64,000 nucleotides of DNA from Bolinopsis microptera. Taxonomy: Eukaryota; Ctenophora; Tentaculata; Lobata; Bolinopsidae. The position numbers and the translations under genes are program-made. The number at the start of each line of letters is the position of its first letter. The stretch's first letter is position 1. Below, piece after piece: positions 11,004 to 21,899 of this stretch. Under the pieces are notes generated by a model. It saw nothing but the letters and a program-made list of their open reading frames with translations, made no database searches and was not told the DNA's origin. The stretch spans positions 12,571,837-12,635,836 of the forward strand of contig NC_087080.1 of the NCBI RefSeq assembly GCF_026151205.1, written 5' to 3'.

Positions 11004-11054
11004 GGTAGTACGAAAATATGGGGATTTTTTCCAAAAATCCCCAAATTTCGTACC
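11004..11054. repeat. Hairpin repeat, copy 2
   Basis: GTACGAAAATATGGGGATTT with its partner AAATCCCCAAATTTCGTACC. See the copy at 10162-10214; the two copies lie in opposite orientation with respect to their flanks. Confidence 0.75.
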
Positions 11055-11546
11055 ATATAAATATGTCTCGTAAGGTAATTTATTGTATACATAAAAGAGA
11101 CTTTTTGAAAATGTATTCATATAAGTATCATATAATATAAACTTTATCATAAAACCCATATATAATATCTCACAAAAAGTTTGTATGTACATGTTCACGA
11201 TTCGCTTTAGATGGCTTGAACTGAATTTTAGGGTTTTAGTTGGGGGGTAGGAAGCTCAATCTCAATTCTGAAACATGATTTTTCCGAAATTGAGATTGAG
11301 AAAATTGAGAAAATTGAGAAAATTGAAAAAATTGAAAAAATTGAAAATCTTATAAAATCATTTTTCCGTTTAACTCAGTTCACTGATCAGTCCATAATGT
11401 TCCGATTACTGTTAAAATTACGCATACAGGAGTACAATAATCTGTATGTATCGCTGTTACTAGGACATTATAGATGATAAAATTGACTCTGGTAGCAACC
11501 ATGATCAAAAAACTTAATAAAATTCAGTACTTAGACACTGTAAGAC

Positions 11547-14500
11547 CAGATGGATCATCCTCCTCCTCCTCATCCTCCTCCTCCTTCTCCCCATCCTCCT
11601 CAGTCCTTCTCTTCACAGTCCTCTTCAACCTCCTCCTCTTCCGTCCTACGCATCCTCCTCCCCTCAGTCCTCCTCAGTCATCACATGTACAATACCTTCT
11701 CAGTCCTCCTTCTCCCCATCCTCATCAAAACGGACTAAAACGGACAAAAACTGTTACGATAATAACATTTACATCCTCCTTCCCTCCTCCTCCTCCTCCT
11801 CCTCCTCCTCCTCCTCCTCCTCCCCCTCCTCCTCCTCCTCCTCCTACTCCTCCTCCTCCTCCTCCTCCTCCTCCTCCTCCTCCTCCTCCTCCTCCTCCTC
11901 CTCCTACTCCTCCTCCTCCTTCTCCTCCTCCTCCTCCTCCTCCTCCTCATTTCTCCTCCTCATTTCTCCTCCTCCTTATCGTCCTTCTCAGTCCTCCTAC
12001 TCATCCTCCTCCTCATCCTCCTCTTTATCAGTCCTCCTCCTCCTCAGTCCTCCTCAACCTCTTCCCCCTCCTCCTCAGTCCTCCTCCTCCTCCTCCTCCA
12101 CCTCTTCCTCCTCCACCTCCTCCTCCTCCTCCTCCTCCTCCTCCTCATCCTCCTCCTCCTCCTCCTCCTCCTTCTCATTTCTCCTCCTCCTTATCGTCCT
12201 TCTCAGTCCTCCTACTCATCCTCCTCCTCATCCTCCTCTTTATCAGCCCTCCTCCTCCTCAGTCCTCCTCAACCTTTTCCCCCTCCTCCTCAGTCCTCCT
12301 CCTCCTCCTCCTCCTCCACCTCCTCCTCCACCTCCTCCTTCTCCTCCTCCTCCTCCTCCTACTCCTCCTCCTCCTCCTCCTCCTCCTCCTCCTCCTCCTC
12401 CTCCTCAGTTCTTCTCCTCCTTATCATCCTTTTCAGTCCTCCTACTCATCCTCCTCCTCATCCTCATCTTAATCAGTCCTCCTCCTTACGGACATATCAT
12501 TTAGATGCTTCCTCCCCCTCCTTCTCCCCTCCTCCCCCTCCTCCTTCTCCTCCTTCCCCTCCTCCTCCTCCTATTTAGTCCTCCTCCTCAGTCCTCCTCC
12601 TCCTCAGTCCTCCTCATCCTCAGTCCTCCTCATCCTCCTCCTCCTCATCCTCCACAGTCCTCCTCAACCTCCTCCTCTTCAGTCCTCCTAATCATCCTCC
12701 TCCCCTCAGTCCTCCTCAGTCATCACATGTACGATACCTTCTCAGTCCTCCTTCTCCCCATCCTCATCAAAAACGGACTAAAACGGACAAAAACTGTTAT
12801 GATAATAACATTTAAATCCTCCTTTCCCCCTCCTTCTCCTCCTCCTCCTCCTCCTCCTCCTCCTCCTCCTCCTCCTCCTCAGTTCTTCTCCTCCTTATCA
12901 TCCTTCTCAGTCCTCCTACTCATCCTCCTCCTCATCCTCCTCTTTATCAGTCCTCCTCAACCTCTTCCCCCTCCTCCTCAGTCCTTCTTTTCCTCAGACC
13001 TTCTCAACCTTCTCCTCTCCAGTCCTCCTACTTTTCCTCCTCCTCCTCAGTCCTCGCATGTACAGTACATTCTCAGTCCTCCTTCTCCCCACCCTCATCC
13101 TCCTCTTCCTCCTCAAAAAACGGACAGAAACGGACGTAAATCGACATAAACGGACAAAAACTGTTACGATAATAACATTTAGATCCTCCTTCTCCCCTCC
13201 TCCCCCTCCTCCTCATCAGTCCTCCTCCTCAGTTCTCCTCCTCCTTAACATCCTTCTCAGGCCTCCTACTAATCCTCCTCTTTATCAGTCCTCCTTCTCC
13301 TCAGTCCTCCTCTACCTCTTCCCCCTCCTCCTCAGTCCTCCTTTTCCTCAGACCTTCTCAACCTCCTCCTCTCCAGTCCTCCTACGCATCCTCCTCCTCC
13401 TCAGTCCTTCTCAGTCCTTGCATGTACACTGTACAGTACATTCTCAGTCCTCCTTATCCCCACCCTCATCCTCCTCCTCCTCAAAAACGGACAGAAACAG
13501 ACGTAAATGATCATAAACGGACAAAAACTGTTACGGAAATAACATGTAGATGCTTCCTCCTCCTTTCCCCTCCTCCCTTTCCTCTTCCTCAGTCCTCCTC
13601 CTCCTAAGTCCTCCTCCTCAGTCCTCTTCCTCCTCAGTCATCGTTCTCAGTCCCCCTCCTCCCCATCCTCATCCTCTTCCTCCTCAGTCCTCCTTCTCCT
13701 CAGTCATTCTCCTTCTCCTCCTCCTTTTCCTCCTCAGTCCTCTTCCTTTTCAGTCCTACTGATCCTCCTCAGTGTTCGTACTCCTCAGTCCCATTCCGTC
13801 CTTCTTTTCCTCTTTATCCTCCTTCTCCCCAGTTCTCCCCTCCTCCACTTCTTCCTCAGTCCTCCTCTTCCTCAGTCCTCCTCCTCTTCAGTCATCCTCT
13901 TCCTCCTCAGTCCTTGTATGTACGACACATTCTCAGTTCTACTCTTCTTCAGTTTTCTCCCTTCTCTTCCCCCTTCTCCTCCTCAGTCCTCAATCCTTAT
14001 TCTCCTCCTCAGTCTTTCTCAGTCCTCCTCTTCTTCGGTCTTTCTACTCATCCTCCTCCTCTTCCTCTTTATCCTCCTCACCAGTTCTCCTCCTCCTTTA
14101 CCTCTTACTCAGTCCTCCTCTTCCTCAGTCATCCTCTTCCTCCTCAGTAATTGTATGTACGGCACATTCTCGGTTCTACTCTTCTTCAGTTCTTCCCCTT
14201 CTCTTCCTCCTTCTCCTCCTCAGGCCTCAATCCTCATCCTCCTCCTCAGTCTTTCTCAGTCCTCCTCCTCCTCCTCCCCCTCTTCGGTCCTCCTACTCAT
14301 CCTCCTCCTCTTCCCATTCATCCTCCTCCTCCCCAGTCCTCCTCCTCCTCCATCTCTTCCATGGTCCTCCTCTTCTTCTGTCCTCCTCCTCCTCTGTCCT
14401 TGTATGTGCGACACATTCTCAGTTCTACTCTTCTTCAGTTCTCTCCCTTCTCTTCCTCTTCCTCTTCCTCTTCCTCTTCCTCTTCCTCCTCCTCCTCCTC

Positions 14501-15040
14501 CTCCTCCTCCTCCTCCTCCTCAATCCTCATCCTCATCCTCAGTCTTTCTCAGTCCTCCTCCTCCTCCTCTTCAGTCCTCCTACTCATCCTCCTCCTCTTC
14601 TCTTCATCCTCCTTCTCCCCAGTCCTCCTCCTCCTCCACCTCTTCCTCGGTCCTCCTCTTCTTCAGTCCTCCTCCTCCTCAGTCCTTGTATATAAGACAC
14701 ATTCTCAGTTCTACTCTTCCTCTGTCTTCTTCCTCCTCTTCCTCCTCCTCCTCCTCAATCCTCATCCTACTACTTATACTCGGTCCTCCTCAGTCCTCCT
14801 CCTCCTCCTCCCCAAACCTCATCCTCCTCAGTCCTCCCCCTTCTCCTCAGTCCTCCTCCTCCTCTTCCTTCTCCTCAGTCCTCCTTCTCCAGAGTCCTCA
14901 TTGTCCTCCTCCTCTTCTTCCTCCTCAGTCCTCCTCCACTTCCACCTCCTCCTCCTCCTCAGTCCTCCTCCTCCTCAGTCCTCCTCAGTCCTCCTCAGTG
15001 CCGTCTTCCTCCTCAGTACTCCTCCTCCTCATTTTCTAAA
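11547..15040. repeat. TCC-rich higher-order satellite, about 3.5 kb
   Basis: Almost pure pyrimidine on the plus strand, from TCCTCC and CAGTCCTCC units. It is not a simple microsatellite. A marker of the form CATGTACNNTACNTTCTCAG recurs near 11684, 12726, 13057, 13421, 13915, 14153, 14405 and 14691. A second marker (AAAACGGACAAAAACTGTTA, followed by an AACATTTA-type tail) recurs near 11740, 12780, 13155 and 13515, with a final partial copy at 15040-15070. This gives longer repeat units of about 250-1000 bp. Pure purine GGA runs on the other strand could form triplex or quadruplex structures. Long Pro/Ser/Leu-rich open frames here are composition artefacts. Confidence 0.9.
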
Positions 15041-15250
15041 AACGGACAAAATCGAACGGACAAAAACAAACATGAGCCCTGAAATCTCTCTGAAAGTTAT
15101 ATTAATGATATATTTGTGTAACAAGGCTGTCTCAACCTTTACTTTTTTTTATATATCTTGTCACCACTCCTGGAGTAATGGATATTATATCTTTATTTCA
15201 ATAAATATAATAATCAATAAAATGGAATAGAATCTTGTCTTCTATTCAGC

Positions 15251-15745
15251 TCACTCTTCTAAAAGCTCTCCCTCTACATTCTCAACCTCATTCTCAACAT
15301 CATCATCTTCCTCATCTTCCTCATCAACATCATCACCCCTGTCTTCATCATTGGTGGTGTGTGCAAGATTGAGGTCGAGTTCGTCAACAGGTATTGCTTT
15401 CTCATAATACCGTCCTCTAGCTCTGTGTCCTCTCACTGCTATCAAAACTGTTTTAAGTAGCTCAAACCTCAAACGATGTCTTAGATTCGCCATGATGAGG
15501 CTTTTGTCCCGGCTGGTCTTGGCTGCCAGAAGTGTAGCTACTCTTTTAAGGAACATGGTAGCCTGTGGGCTCATACCTCCGTTGGTAGAGAATACAAGAC
15601 CATTGCAGGTTCCTTTTTCAATCTTTACACAGCGGTCTCCATATTTCCTTTCTTTCTCTCTCTCTCTCATGCTTACTGTACAACTTTTCTGGGGTGTCTT
15701 GATTAGTGTTGGATTTGGCTCCGGGCTGTAAAACCCTAATATCAA
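15251..15745 (-). pseudogene. C-terminal fragment of a repeat-encoded protein
   Basis: An open frame of about 164 codons ending in a very acidic tail (DDVDEEDEEDD). The core NGLVFSTNGGMSPQATMFLK and LRHRLRFELLKTVLIAVRGH resembles a conserved C-terminal block found in many retroelement-derived predicted proteins of invertebrates. RT or transposase catalytic parts are absent. It lies inside the 5-kb TIR element next to the satellite. Which element class it came from is uncertain. Confidence 0.45.
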
Positions 15746-16496
15746 AAAATGCCATCTCCATCGGTGACCACAGACCTCTAGCTAGTCTCAACCTTTACTA
15801 GTTACTATTTCCTTCGAAATAGCTCAAAATGAATTTTTGATTTTTCTGTTATGGTTAAAGTAAATTTTTGAAAAAAACAAAAAACAAAAAAACGTTATCT
15901 CCCCCTTATACATTACCTACTAACAATCATATCTGTCCCCTTTAGCAAAACCATGGGTCGTTCACGTGATGATTACTTTGATCATATTTTACCTAATCAT
16001 TTCTACTATTTAATATTATGCATGCGTTTTATTGCTCAGCAGCTGTTCAAAAGGATCAAACTCAAATATAAGATAATTAATCATTTCACAGTAATAAGTT
16101 TGAAACATGTTTTCATTATACATTTAACTCGTGTATGATTTAGTTACTTGGAGAGATAAAGATGTCCATTTTTCAATTTTCTCAATTTTCTCAATTCTGA
16201 AACACGATTTTTCCAAAATTGAGATTGAGAAGATTGAGCTTCCTACCCCCCTTAGTTCTTTTTGGTTATAAAGCAACGGTGACCGACAACTAGGAACCTC
16301 TCATTTCGGCCTCCCACAGGTATCACATCACATGGCCCAATCAGTGACGTATCATTTGTGATGTGATCCATATCATATTATAACCATCCTAACAGCCGGA
16401 CAACCAAGAACCTGGGTAGGGTTCACATGACAGTTTAGTAAGTAGCTGTGTATTATGAAGTATATTAAGAAGTGTTTGAGCTCTCGGTATGTGTTC

Positions 16497-16612
16497 ACAT
16501 TACGGACGTGAGCCGGGTCCGAATGGGGCTGGTTCGCGTATCCAAGGATGTGAGCCGGGTCCGAAAGGGCCTGGTTCTCGTATCCAAGGATGTGAGCCGA
16601 GCATGCAATGGG
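16497..16612. repeat. Subterminal 43-bp tandem repeat of the MULE
   Basis: About two and a half copies of a unit beginning AAGGATGTGAGCCGGGTCCG and ending near CGTATCC. It lies between the MULE left TIR and the transposase fragment. Such subterminal repeats often bind transposase; that role is inferred. Confidence 0.7.
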
Positions 16613-16695
16613 AGTGATACGAGACACACAATCACAAGTGCAAGAGTTTATCAGCTGTTAATATATAACCGCACTTCTGGTATATATACTGAAAC

Positions 16696-16885
16696 GTGAA
16701 CATGAAGAGTATCGGTTTCAATTCAACATGCCTGCTTTCTCCAAATTCATCGAAGGACAGAGAGGATCTCAACAGCTGGTGGATGGTTGTGGTAGATTAT
16801 TTCGAGAAAACCTACCTTGGGTCAGTAACTGTCGACAGTGAGGAAAGGGTTCCTCCCAAGTTTCCTTTGACGTTCTGGAATCACT
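16696..16885 (+). pseudogene. MULE transposase fragment, upstream piece
   Basis: The frame gives YFEKTYLGS, then VPPKFPLTFWNHYY, where it stops matching. This corresponds to the linker that precedes the NNxVEGWH block in MULE transposases. The companion piece resumes at 21900 with RTSNMVEGFHRGF. The catalytic part is not present. Confidence 0.7.
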
Positions 16886-16930
16886 ATTATTGTGGAGAAC
16901 ATAAACGGCACAAAAGATGACCTTCAGTCA

Positions 16931-17806
16931 ATGAGGAAGATTCTGAACGACCTTAGTCAAAATGGAGTAGATATCATGAAGAAATCGGTGGAAGACATGG
17001 GGAGCTACTACAATAGTGTCTTCTGCGATGAAACAAGGGAGCACATTAAAGACATCCACGCGTATGTAACACACCAAATGTGCGAGGTCGCAATTCAAAC
17101 TGACCCTTTGATAAAAGAAATAGCAGCGTTAGGAGACCAACCGAACCTAGCCTCGCCTTCGCCCAAATTTGGTTTCCCCGATCCAATAAAGCCCTCCCTG
17201 AAAGTCTTGGTCGAAAGTGGGCAACCCATCAACGTTTGGCTTGTTACCGATTCAATTATGAGACACATTGATGAGTCATGCTTGGAATTTAGGAAATATA
17301 GGTTGAATTTCAAAAGAATTGACTTTACATGTAGTGAATCACTGACCGGTGAATACATGATGGGGAGCAAAATACCAACAGAGAAGCCTCAACTAATATA
17401 TGTACATCTCGGCATCAATGATATACACAAAGGAGAGGACATTACCAAAATCATCGACAACTTCAAGATCTTTAATGAAATGCTAGAACTAGTATCTCCC
17501 ACCACCAGACTGGTCATCTCTTGCCCCCTACTGAACGGAAACACCTACCAGAACCGACACGTCTTTTCCTTGAGGAGATCCCTGTCCTTATTGGTCAATC
17601 AGCAGCAAGACGAGGACCCTAAAACAAAAAGGATTTTCCTTCAGAGAAATGATAAGTTCTTCATTAACACTCAGTCCACTTCTAAGCAGAACTTGATGTA
17701 CTTCCGCGATAATCTCCATCTATCAGAAAGAGGAATGCATGCAATCACCAACACCATGAGAGACACCCTCGACAAGATCTTCAGGGAGTTTGAGCTTCCA
17801 GTCTAA
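16931..17806 (+). CDS. LINE ORF1 protein with SGNH-esterase domain
   Basis: The open frame runs from the LINE 5' end (16892) to the stop at 17806; the first ATG is at 16931. The N-terminal third is charged and helical, a likely coiled coil. From about residue 100 an SGNH/GDSL-type esterase is recognisable: block I VTDSIMRHID with the likely nucleophile Ser, block III HLGINDIHKG with Asn, and block V DNLHLSERG with the Asp-x-x-His pair. Esterase-type ORF1 proteins are known from CR1, L2 and relatives and are thought to act with lipids or RNA chaperones. ORF2 starts 50 bases downstream. The N-terminus may be truncated by the insertion. Confidence 0.8.
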   Translation: MRKILNDLSQNGVDIMKKSVEDMGSYYNSVFCDETREHIKDIHAYVTHQMCEVAIQTDPLIKEIAALGDQPNLASPSPKFGFPDPIKPSLKVLVESGQPINVWLVTDSIMRHIDESCLEFRKYRLNFKRIDFTCSESLTGEYMMGSKIPTEKPQLIYVHLGINDIHKGEDITKIIDNFKIFNEMLELVSPTTRLVISCPLLNGNTYQNRHVFSLRRSLSLLVNQQQDEDPKTKRIFLQRNDKFFINTQSTSKQNLMYFRDNLHLSERGMHAITNTMRDTLDKIFREFELPV

Positions 17807-17856
17807 ATTTTAGTCTTCAAATCATGACCACCAACCCAACCTCTTGAAAAAATACT

Positions 17857-20800
17857 ATGAATCTACAATCCAAAATTATAAGCTGGAACATCCAATCAAC
17901 AAATACAACTTTTGGCTCTAAGTTTGATGACCCTCAATTTTGTGCCGTCTTTGACAAGTTTCCTATTGTCTGCCTTCAAGAAATAAGACAACCTGTCAAA
18001 CACTCGGGTTACAGGTCCTTCAATAAAACCCGCCGGGACAAAAAACATGGTGGCGTATGCATAATGGTCCAAAACGAAATATCCAAAGGCGTTAAACTTG
18101 AAAAATCCACAATTGAAGATGTTGTTGCCTGTAAACTTGACAAAAATTACTTTGGCGTAGAGAATGATATATTCATTGTTAACTCATACATTAAGCCAGC
18201 TAACACTTCCTCTAAAAACTCAAATATTTCGGGCTTTGACACCATCCGTGAACTGGACCAATTTCTCAATGTTCTTTTAAGTAAAGGTGATGTCATTACT
18301 TGTGGTGACTTCAACTCGCGTATCGGCCATGACATTGACTTTATCAAAGAGGACAAATGTGGCTACGAGAGCTTCATTCCCCTGCCAGAAGACTACACCC
18401 CACAAGAACTTCCAACCAGGAACTCAAAGGACAAAAAGTCGAACAATTACAAAAGACCCTTTCTAGAAATGCTTGTCAATAATGAACTCCATATTCTCAA
18501 TGGGAGAACTTTAGGAGACTCATATGGTGACTTCACTTGTATTCAGACCAGCGGTGCCAGCGTTGTTGACTACTTTATTATATCACCAAACTGCAGTAAG
18601 TATCTAAGTCATATGACAATCCAGCCGTTCACTTGCTTTTCTGATCATAAACCACTACTCCTGGCACTCAACTTCTCTCCTTCCAACACTCTTGTAAACA
18701 CAAAGGCACTCCATGAAACTTACGCTCGAGCCCCACTTCGTTACAAAATAACTCCTGATAGCCTTTCAAGCTTACGGGATACAATGATGGACCCACTTGT
18801 GGAAGAATGTTCCAAAAGCCTCTTAGAAACAGATTATCCCGAAGATCTCCTAGGTACATACAAATTAAACGAAGATATCACAGTACACTTGAACAAAATA
18901 GCAGACAGATGTCTCCAAAAGACCAAACATCCCAAAATAACCAAAAAGGGATCAATAAATAAACAACCCTGGTTCACACAAGCCACCAGAGAAGCTAAAA
19001 TATCTTGTACTCGTGCAGCTCAAATTGTTTCTGATTTCCCCAATAGCGATTATCTTCGAAAAAATTTTTACCAAGTAAAAAATACGTACAAAAGTTTAAT
19101 TGACCGTACAAAAAACAAATATCTTGACAAATTGAATACAGATATTGAAACTGGAAAAATTCTTAACTGGAAACAATTCAAAAAACTGAAAAAATTTAAA
19201 GGAAGAGTTGACAAATTTGATTGCCATGACATGGACAACTTTCAAAAATTCTTTGGTAAACTTTATGCCAATGCACATAGCACCATAACTGTAGAGAATA
19301 AGGAAGAAATGCTTCAAAATGCAGAGGCTATTAACAATAATTTCCAACCATCCCCTGCACAATCAATACTCAATGGCCAGATCTCTGTGGACGAAATATC
19401 TACTGCGATCTCTTCACTCAAAAACGGCAAAAGTTCCTCGGAGGATATGATATGTAATGAAATACTGAAGACCTTGTCCACAACAAACACACAACTCCTT
19501 TGCAAAGTCTTTAACCGCTGTTTGGACACTGGAACTTACCCATGGAACAACAGCATTATTACACCCCTACACAAAAAAGGCGACAAAGATAATCCAGACA
19601 ATTACAGAGCAGTTGCTGTGAGTAGTATAATCGGAAAACTATTTTCGACCATCATGTTAAACAGGATAATCAAGTTCAAAAATGAATACAACCCGGACCC
19701 CATAAATCAACTTGGCTTCGCTAAAGGAGCTCAAACATATGACCACATACTCACACTCAACACCATTACGTCTAAATACAAAAAGCTCAAGGTTCCCGTC
19801 TATGCTGTTTTTGTGGACTTCCGGAAGGCCTTCGACTCTGTTTGCCGTGAAGCTCTTTTCTTAAAATTAGCTAAACTAGGTATCACTGGCAAAACATTTA
19901 ATGTTCTTAAACATATGTATAAAAATTCCACTGGCCAGATAAAACTATCTGGATTTGTCAGCGAAAAATTTGATATCAATAAAGGAACTGAACAGGGTCA
20001 TCCACTTTCCCCTGATCTATTTAAGATATACATCAGAGATCTTTCCCCTCGACTAGAATATGATAACTGTCCGAAACTAATGAACCAACTTATCAGTCAC
20101 TTACTATGGGCAGATGATCTGATACTCTTGGCACTGGACCCCAAAACCCTCCAAAAGCAACTCGATGCTTTGAACAATTTCTGCTTGGAATGGGGCGTCG
20201 AAATTAATGCAGATAAAACTAAACTCATGAAATTTAATGCCCGTTTTGATACTTATCAGCCGGTTCCCCTCAAAATTGGTGATCACTTGTTAGAAGAAGT
20301 CGAGTCATACTGCTATCTAGGAATCGAAATACACAAATCCGGCACATTCACAAATGCCCGAACTGAGCTCAAAAAGAAAGCCATGCGTGCACTTTATGCC
20401 ATGAAAAGCTCAGTAAACAAATCCAAATTATCATTCCGCTCTCTAACAACACTCTTTGATGGTCTTATTAAACCTATCGTTCTTTACGGAGCGCCTATTT
20501 ACACACCTAACATGGCTATCATAAAACACATAACAAAACAAGTCGATCTCAATATGGATGCCGACACAAAAACAAAATTTCAAACTAGTATCCTCAAGAA
20601 AATTAGCCTTCTGAACAGCGAAAAAGTTCACCTTCACTTTCTTAAATGGTCACTGGGGGTAAATCGTAAAGCCAGCAACGCAGGCGTCTGGGGTGAGTCA
20701 GGCCGCTACCCATTAATCTATGAATGTATTAACCTCACTCTCAAATATAGCCAACGTTTGAAAAATCTCAAAGATAACTCCCTTGTCTCCTTAGCTTTCA

Positions 20801-21618
20801 AAGAACAGATGAACATGAAATTGGACTGGTACAGGGGTTTGGAGCCTGTCCTCGCGCTAGACCCATGTTTCTCTACCGATCATGTCACAGCCTACCGCAC
20901 ACTCAAAAACAATCACTCCAAGTTACTTTTCGAAAGAAACCCGAGTATCGCAAAACCACCAAAAGAGGACTTTCTTATTCACAACGGTTTCAAGAAACGA
21001 ATTCCTCCTCAATCAACACAACCCATCGGGAGTAAAATATTCACACCACACGTCATTACTAAAACTTTGAAATGTAACTTTAGAGAATATTGGGGGTCCT
21101 GTATCAACACTTCTCGGAAATTAGAATTCTATCGTGACCTAAAATCCAAATTTAACAAAGAGTATTACCTAGATAGTGTCATTAAATATGCAGACCGTGC
21201 TAATATCACAAGACTGCGGATCAGTGCACATCGACTCGAAATTGAACTTGGCCGATATAATCAAACTCCACGTGACGAGCGAATATGCTCCTGGTGCAAT
21301 ATAGTCTTAGGTTCTGGTATTATTGAGAATGAAGACCACTTCCTTAACCATTGTGATCTTAACGCTGCATCGAGGCGAAAAGTCCTAGACAAGATCCAGT
21401 CACTCATATCAAATCCAATCAAACCGTCTGCGACATCTTATTCTGTTCACAATGTCATCCCTGGAGCAAACGTTCTCAAACTCATCAGCAACAACAGTGA
21501 AATCATTGAACTTATCACGAACGAAAGTCAAGTCCACCTCACGAGAGTCGTTGCTAGGTTTGCCACTACGTGTTTTAACAACCGCAAGAAATTTGTTGAA
21601 TCTCTGGCCAGTACATGA
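17857..21618 (+). CDS. LINE ORF2: AP endonuclease and reverse transcriptase
   Basis: An uninterrupted 1,253-codon frame. The N-terminal APE-type endonuclease shows WNIQ, LQEIR, ITCGDFNSRIG, SVVDYF and SDHKP. RT spans about residues 560-850 with TPLHKKGDKDNPDNYR, GFAKGAQTYDH, VFVDFRKAFDSV, EQGHPLSPDLFKIYI and the catalytic box WADD (Trp where Tyr is usual). Near the C-terminus there is a Cys/His knuckle (CSWCN... EDHFLNHC). It would nick target DNA and copy the LINE RNA there. All catalytic residues I can check are present, so this copy could have been active recently. A decayed relative lies at 23400-24255. Confidence 0.93.
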   Translation: MNLQSKIISWNIQSTNTTFGSKFDDPQFCAVFDKFPIVCLQEIRQPVKHSGYRSFNKTRRDKKHGGVCIMVQNEISKGVKLEKSTIEDVVACKLDKNYFGVENDIFIVNSYIKPANTSSKNSNISGFDTIRELDQFLNVLLSKGDVITCGDFNSRIGHDIDFIKEDKCGYESFIPLPEDYTPQELPTRNSKDKKSNNYKRPFLEMLVNNELHILNGRTLGDSYGDFTCIQTSGASVVDYFIISPNCSKYLSHMTIQPFTCFSDHKPLLLALNFSPSNTLVNTKALHETYARAPLRYKITPDSLSSLRDTMMDPLVEECSKSLLETDYPEDLLGTYKLNEDITVHLNKIADRCLQKTKHPKITKKGSINKQPWFTQATREAKISCTRAAQIVSDFPNSDYLRKNFYQVKNTYKSLIDRTKNKYLDKLNTDIETGKILNWKQFKKLKKFKGRVDKFDCHDMDNFQKFFGKLYANAHSTITVENKEEMLQNAEAINNNFQPSPAQSILNGQISVDEISTAISSLKNGKSSSEDMICNEILKTLSTTNTQLLCKVFNRCLDTGTYPWNNSIITPLHKKGDKDNPDNYRAVAVSSIIGKLFSTIMLNRIIKFKNEYNPDPINQLGFAKGAQTYDHILTLNTITSKYKKLKVPVYAVFVDFRKAFDSVCREALFLKLAKLGITGKTFNVLKHMYKNSTGQIKLSGFVSEKFDINKGTEQGHPLSPDLFKIYIRDLSPRLEYDNCPKLMNQLISHLLWADDLILLALDPKTLQKQLDALNNFCLEWGVEINADKTKLMKFNARFDTYQPVPLKIGDHLLEEVESYCYLGIEIHKSGTFTNARTELKKKAMRALYAMKSSVNKSKLSFRSLTTLFDGLIKPIVLYGAPIYTPNMAIIKHITKQVDLNMDADTKTKFQTSILKKISLLNSEKVHLHFLKWSLGVNRKASNAGVWGESGRYPLIYECINLTLKYSQRLKNLKDNSLVSLAFKEQMNMKLDWYRGLEPVLALDPCFSTDHVTAYRTLKNNHSKLLFERNPSIAKPPKEDFLIHNGFKKRIPPQSTQPIGSKIFTPHVITKTLKCNFREYWGSCINTSRKLEFYRDLKSKFNKEYYLDSVIKYADRANITRLRISAHRLEIELGRYNQTPRDERICSWCNIVLGSGIIENEDHFLNHCDLNAASRRKVLDKIQSLISNPIKPSATSYSVHNVIPGANVLKLISNNSEIIELITNESQVHLTRVVARFATTCFNNRKKFVESLAST

Positions 21619-21854
21619 ACAGTGAACACTGAAAATCACTGTACCCGCTTTTGTTTCTTTTCGCGCAACGACGAGTGCAAACTGCAAAGTGACCTGGCTC
21701 AAGCATTACAGCATTACCAAGGCGACTGAAAACAAAATATTTTATGTCAAATCTTTATTTTTCACTTTAGTTAAGTTATATTAATATAATAAATTCAAAT
21801 CTTATGATATTGTTATTATCTTAACAGTTACTATTGTAGCTCAAGATTTTAAAT

Positions 21855-21899
21855 TTGTATTCCTTGTATTCCTTGTATTCCTTGTATTCCTTGTATTCC
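21855..21899. repeat. LINE 3' tail, about five TATTCCTTG units
   Basis: Nine-base units (TTGTATTCC in register) repeated five times, ending in CTATTCC at the junction with the MULE coding sequence. Confidence 0.85.

Larger units (their letters stand above)
11242..16251. mobile_element. 5.0-kb element with terminal inverted repeats and TTAGTT target duplication
   Basis: Both ends begin GGGGGGTAGGAAGCTCAATC (21 identical bases) and are flanked by the same hexamer TTAGTT (11236-11241 and 16252-16257). Just inside, each end has a smaller palindrome of the CTCAATCTCAATT...AATTGAGATTGAG type around a TGTTTCA/TGAAACA loop, and then runs of AAAATTGAG. The interior is a 3.5-kb TCC-rich satellite plus a protein fragment (15251-15745). 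A perfect 6-bp duplication plus matching TIRs argues for transposition as one unit. I cannot name the superfamily: Polinton-type elements make 6-bp duplications but are much larger, and no transposase is seen. Confidence 0.72.
16886..21899 (+). mobile_element. Nearly full-length CR1/L2-group LINE inserted in the MULE
   Basis: The MULE protein reads continuously on either side, which places the ends within a few bases. The order is ORF1 (esterase type), ORF2 (endonuclease, RT, zinc knuckle), a 230-base 3' UTR, and a short tandem 3' tail (TATTCCTTG, 21855-21899). LINEs of the CR1/L2 group end in such short repeats rather than poly(A). A short CTATT at both junctions may be a microduplication. 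ORF1 opens right at the 5' junction, so the 5' UTR and perhaps the ORF1 start are lost. Confidence 0.85.

Noticed and set aside
11474-15230. Several long Pro/Ser/Leu-rich open frames (and an Arg-rich one on the other strand)
   Set aside because: They are produced by the TCC/GGA satellite in all frames, with no start context, domain or codon pattern.
16473-16699. Open frames over 16473-16699
   Set aside because: Caused by the 43-bp subterminal repeats of the MULE.
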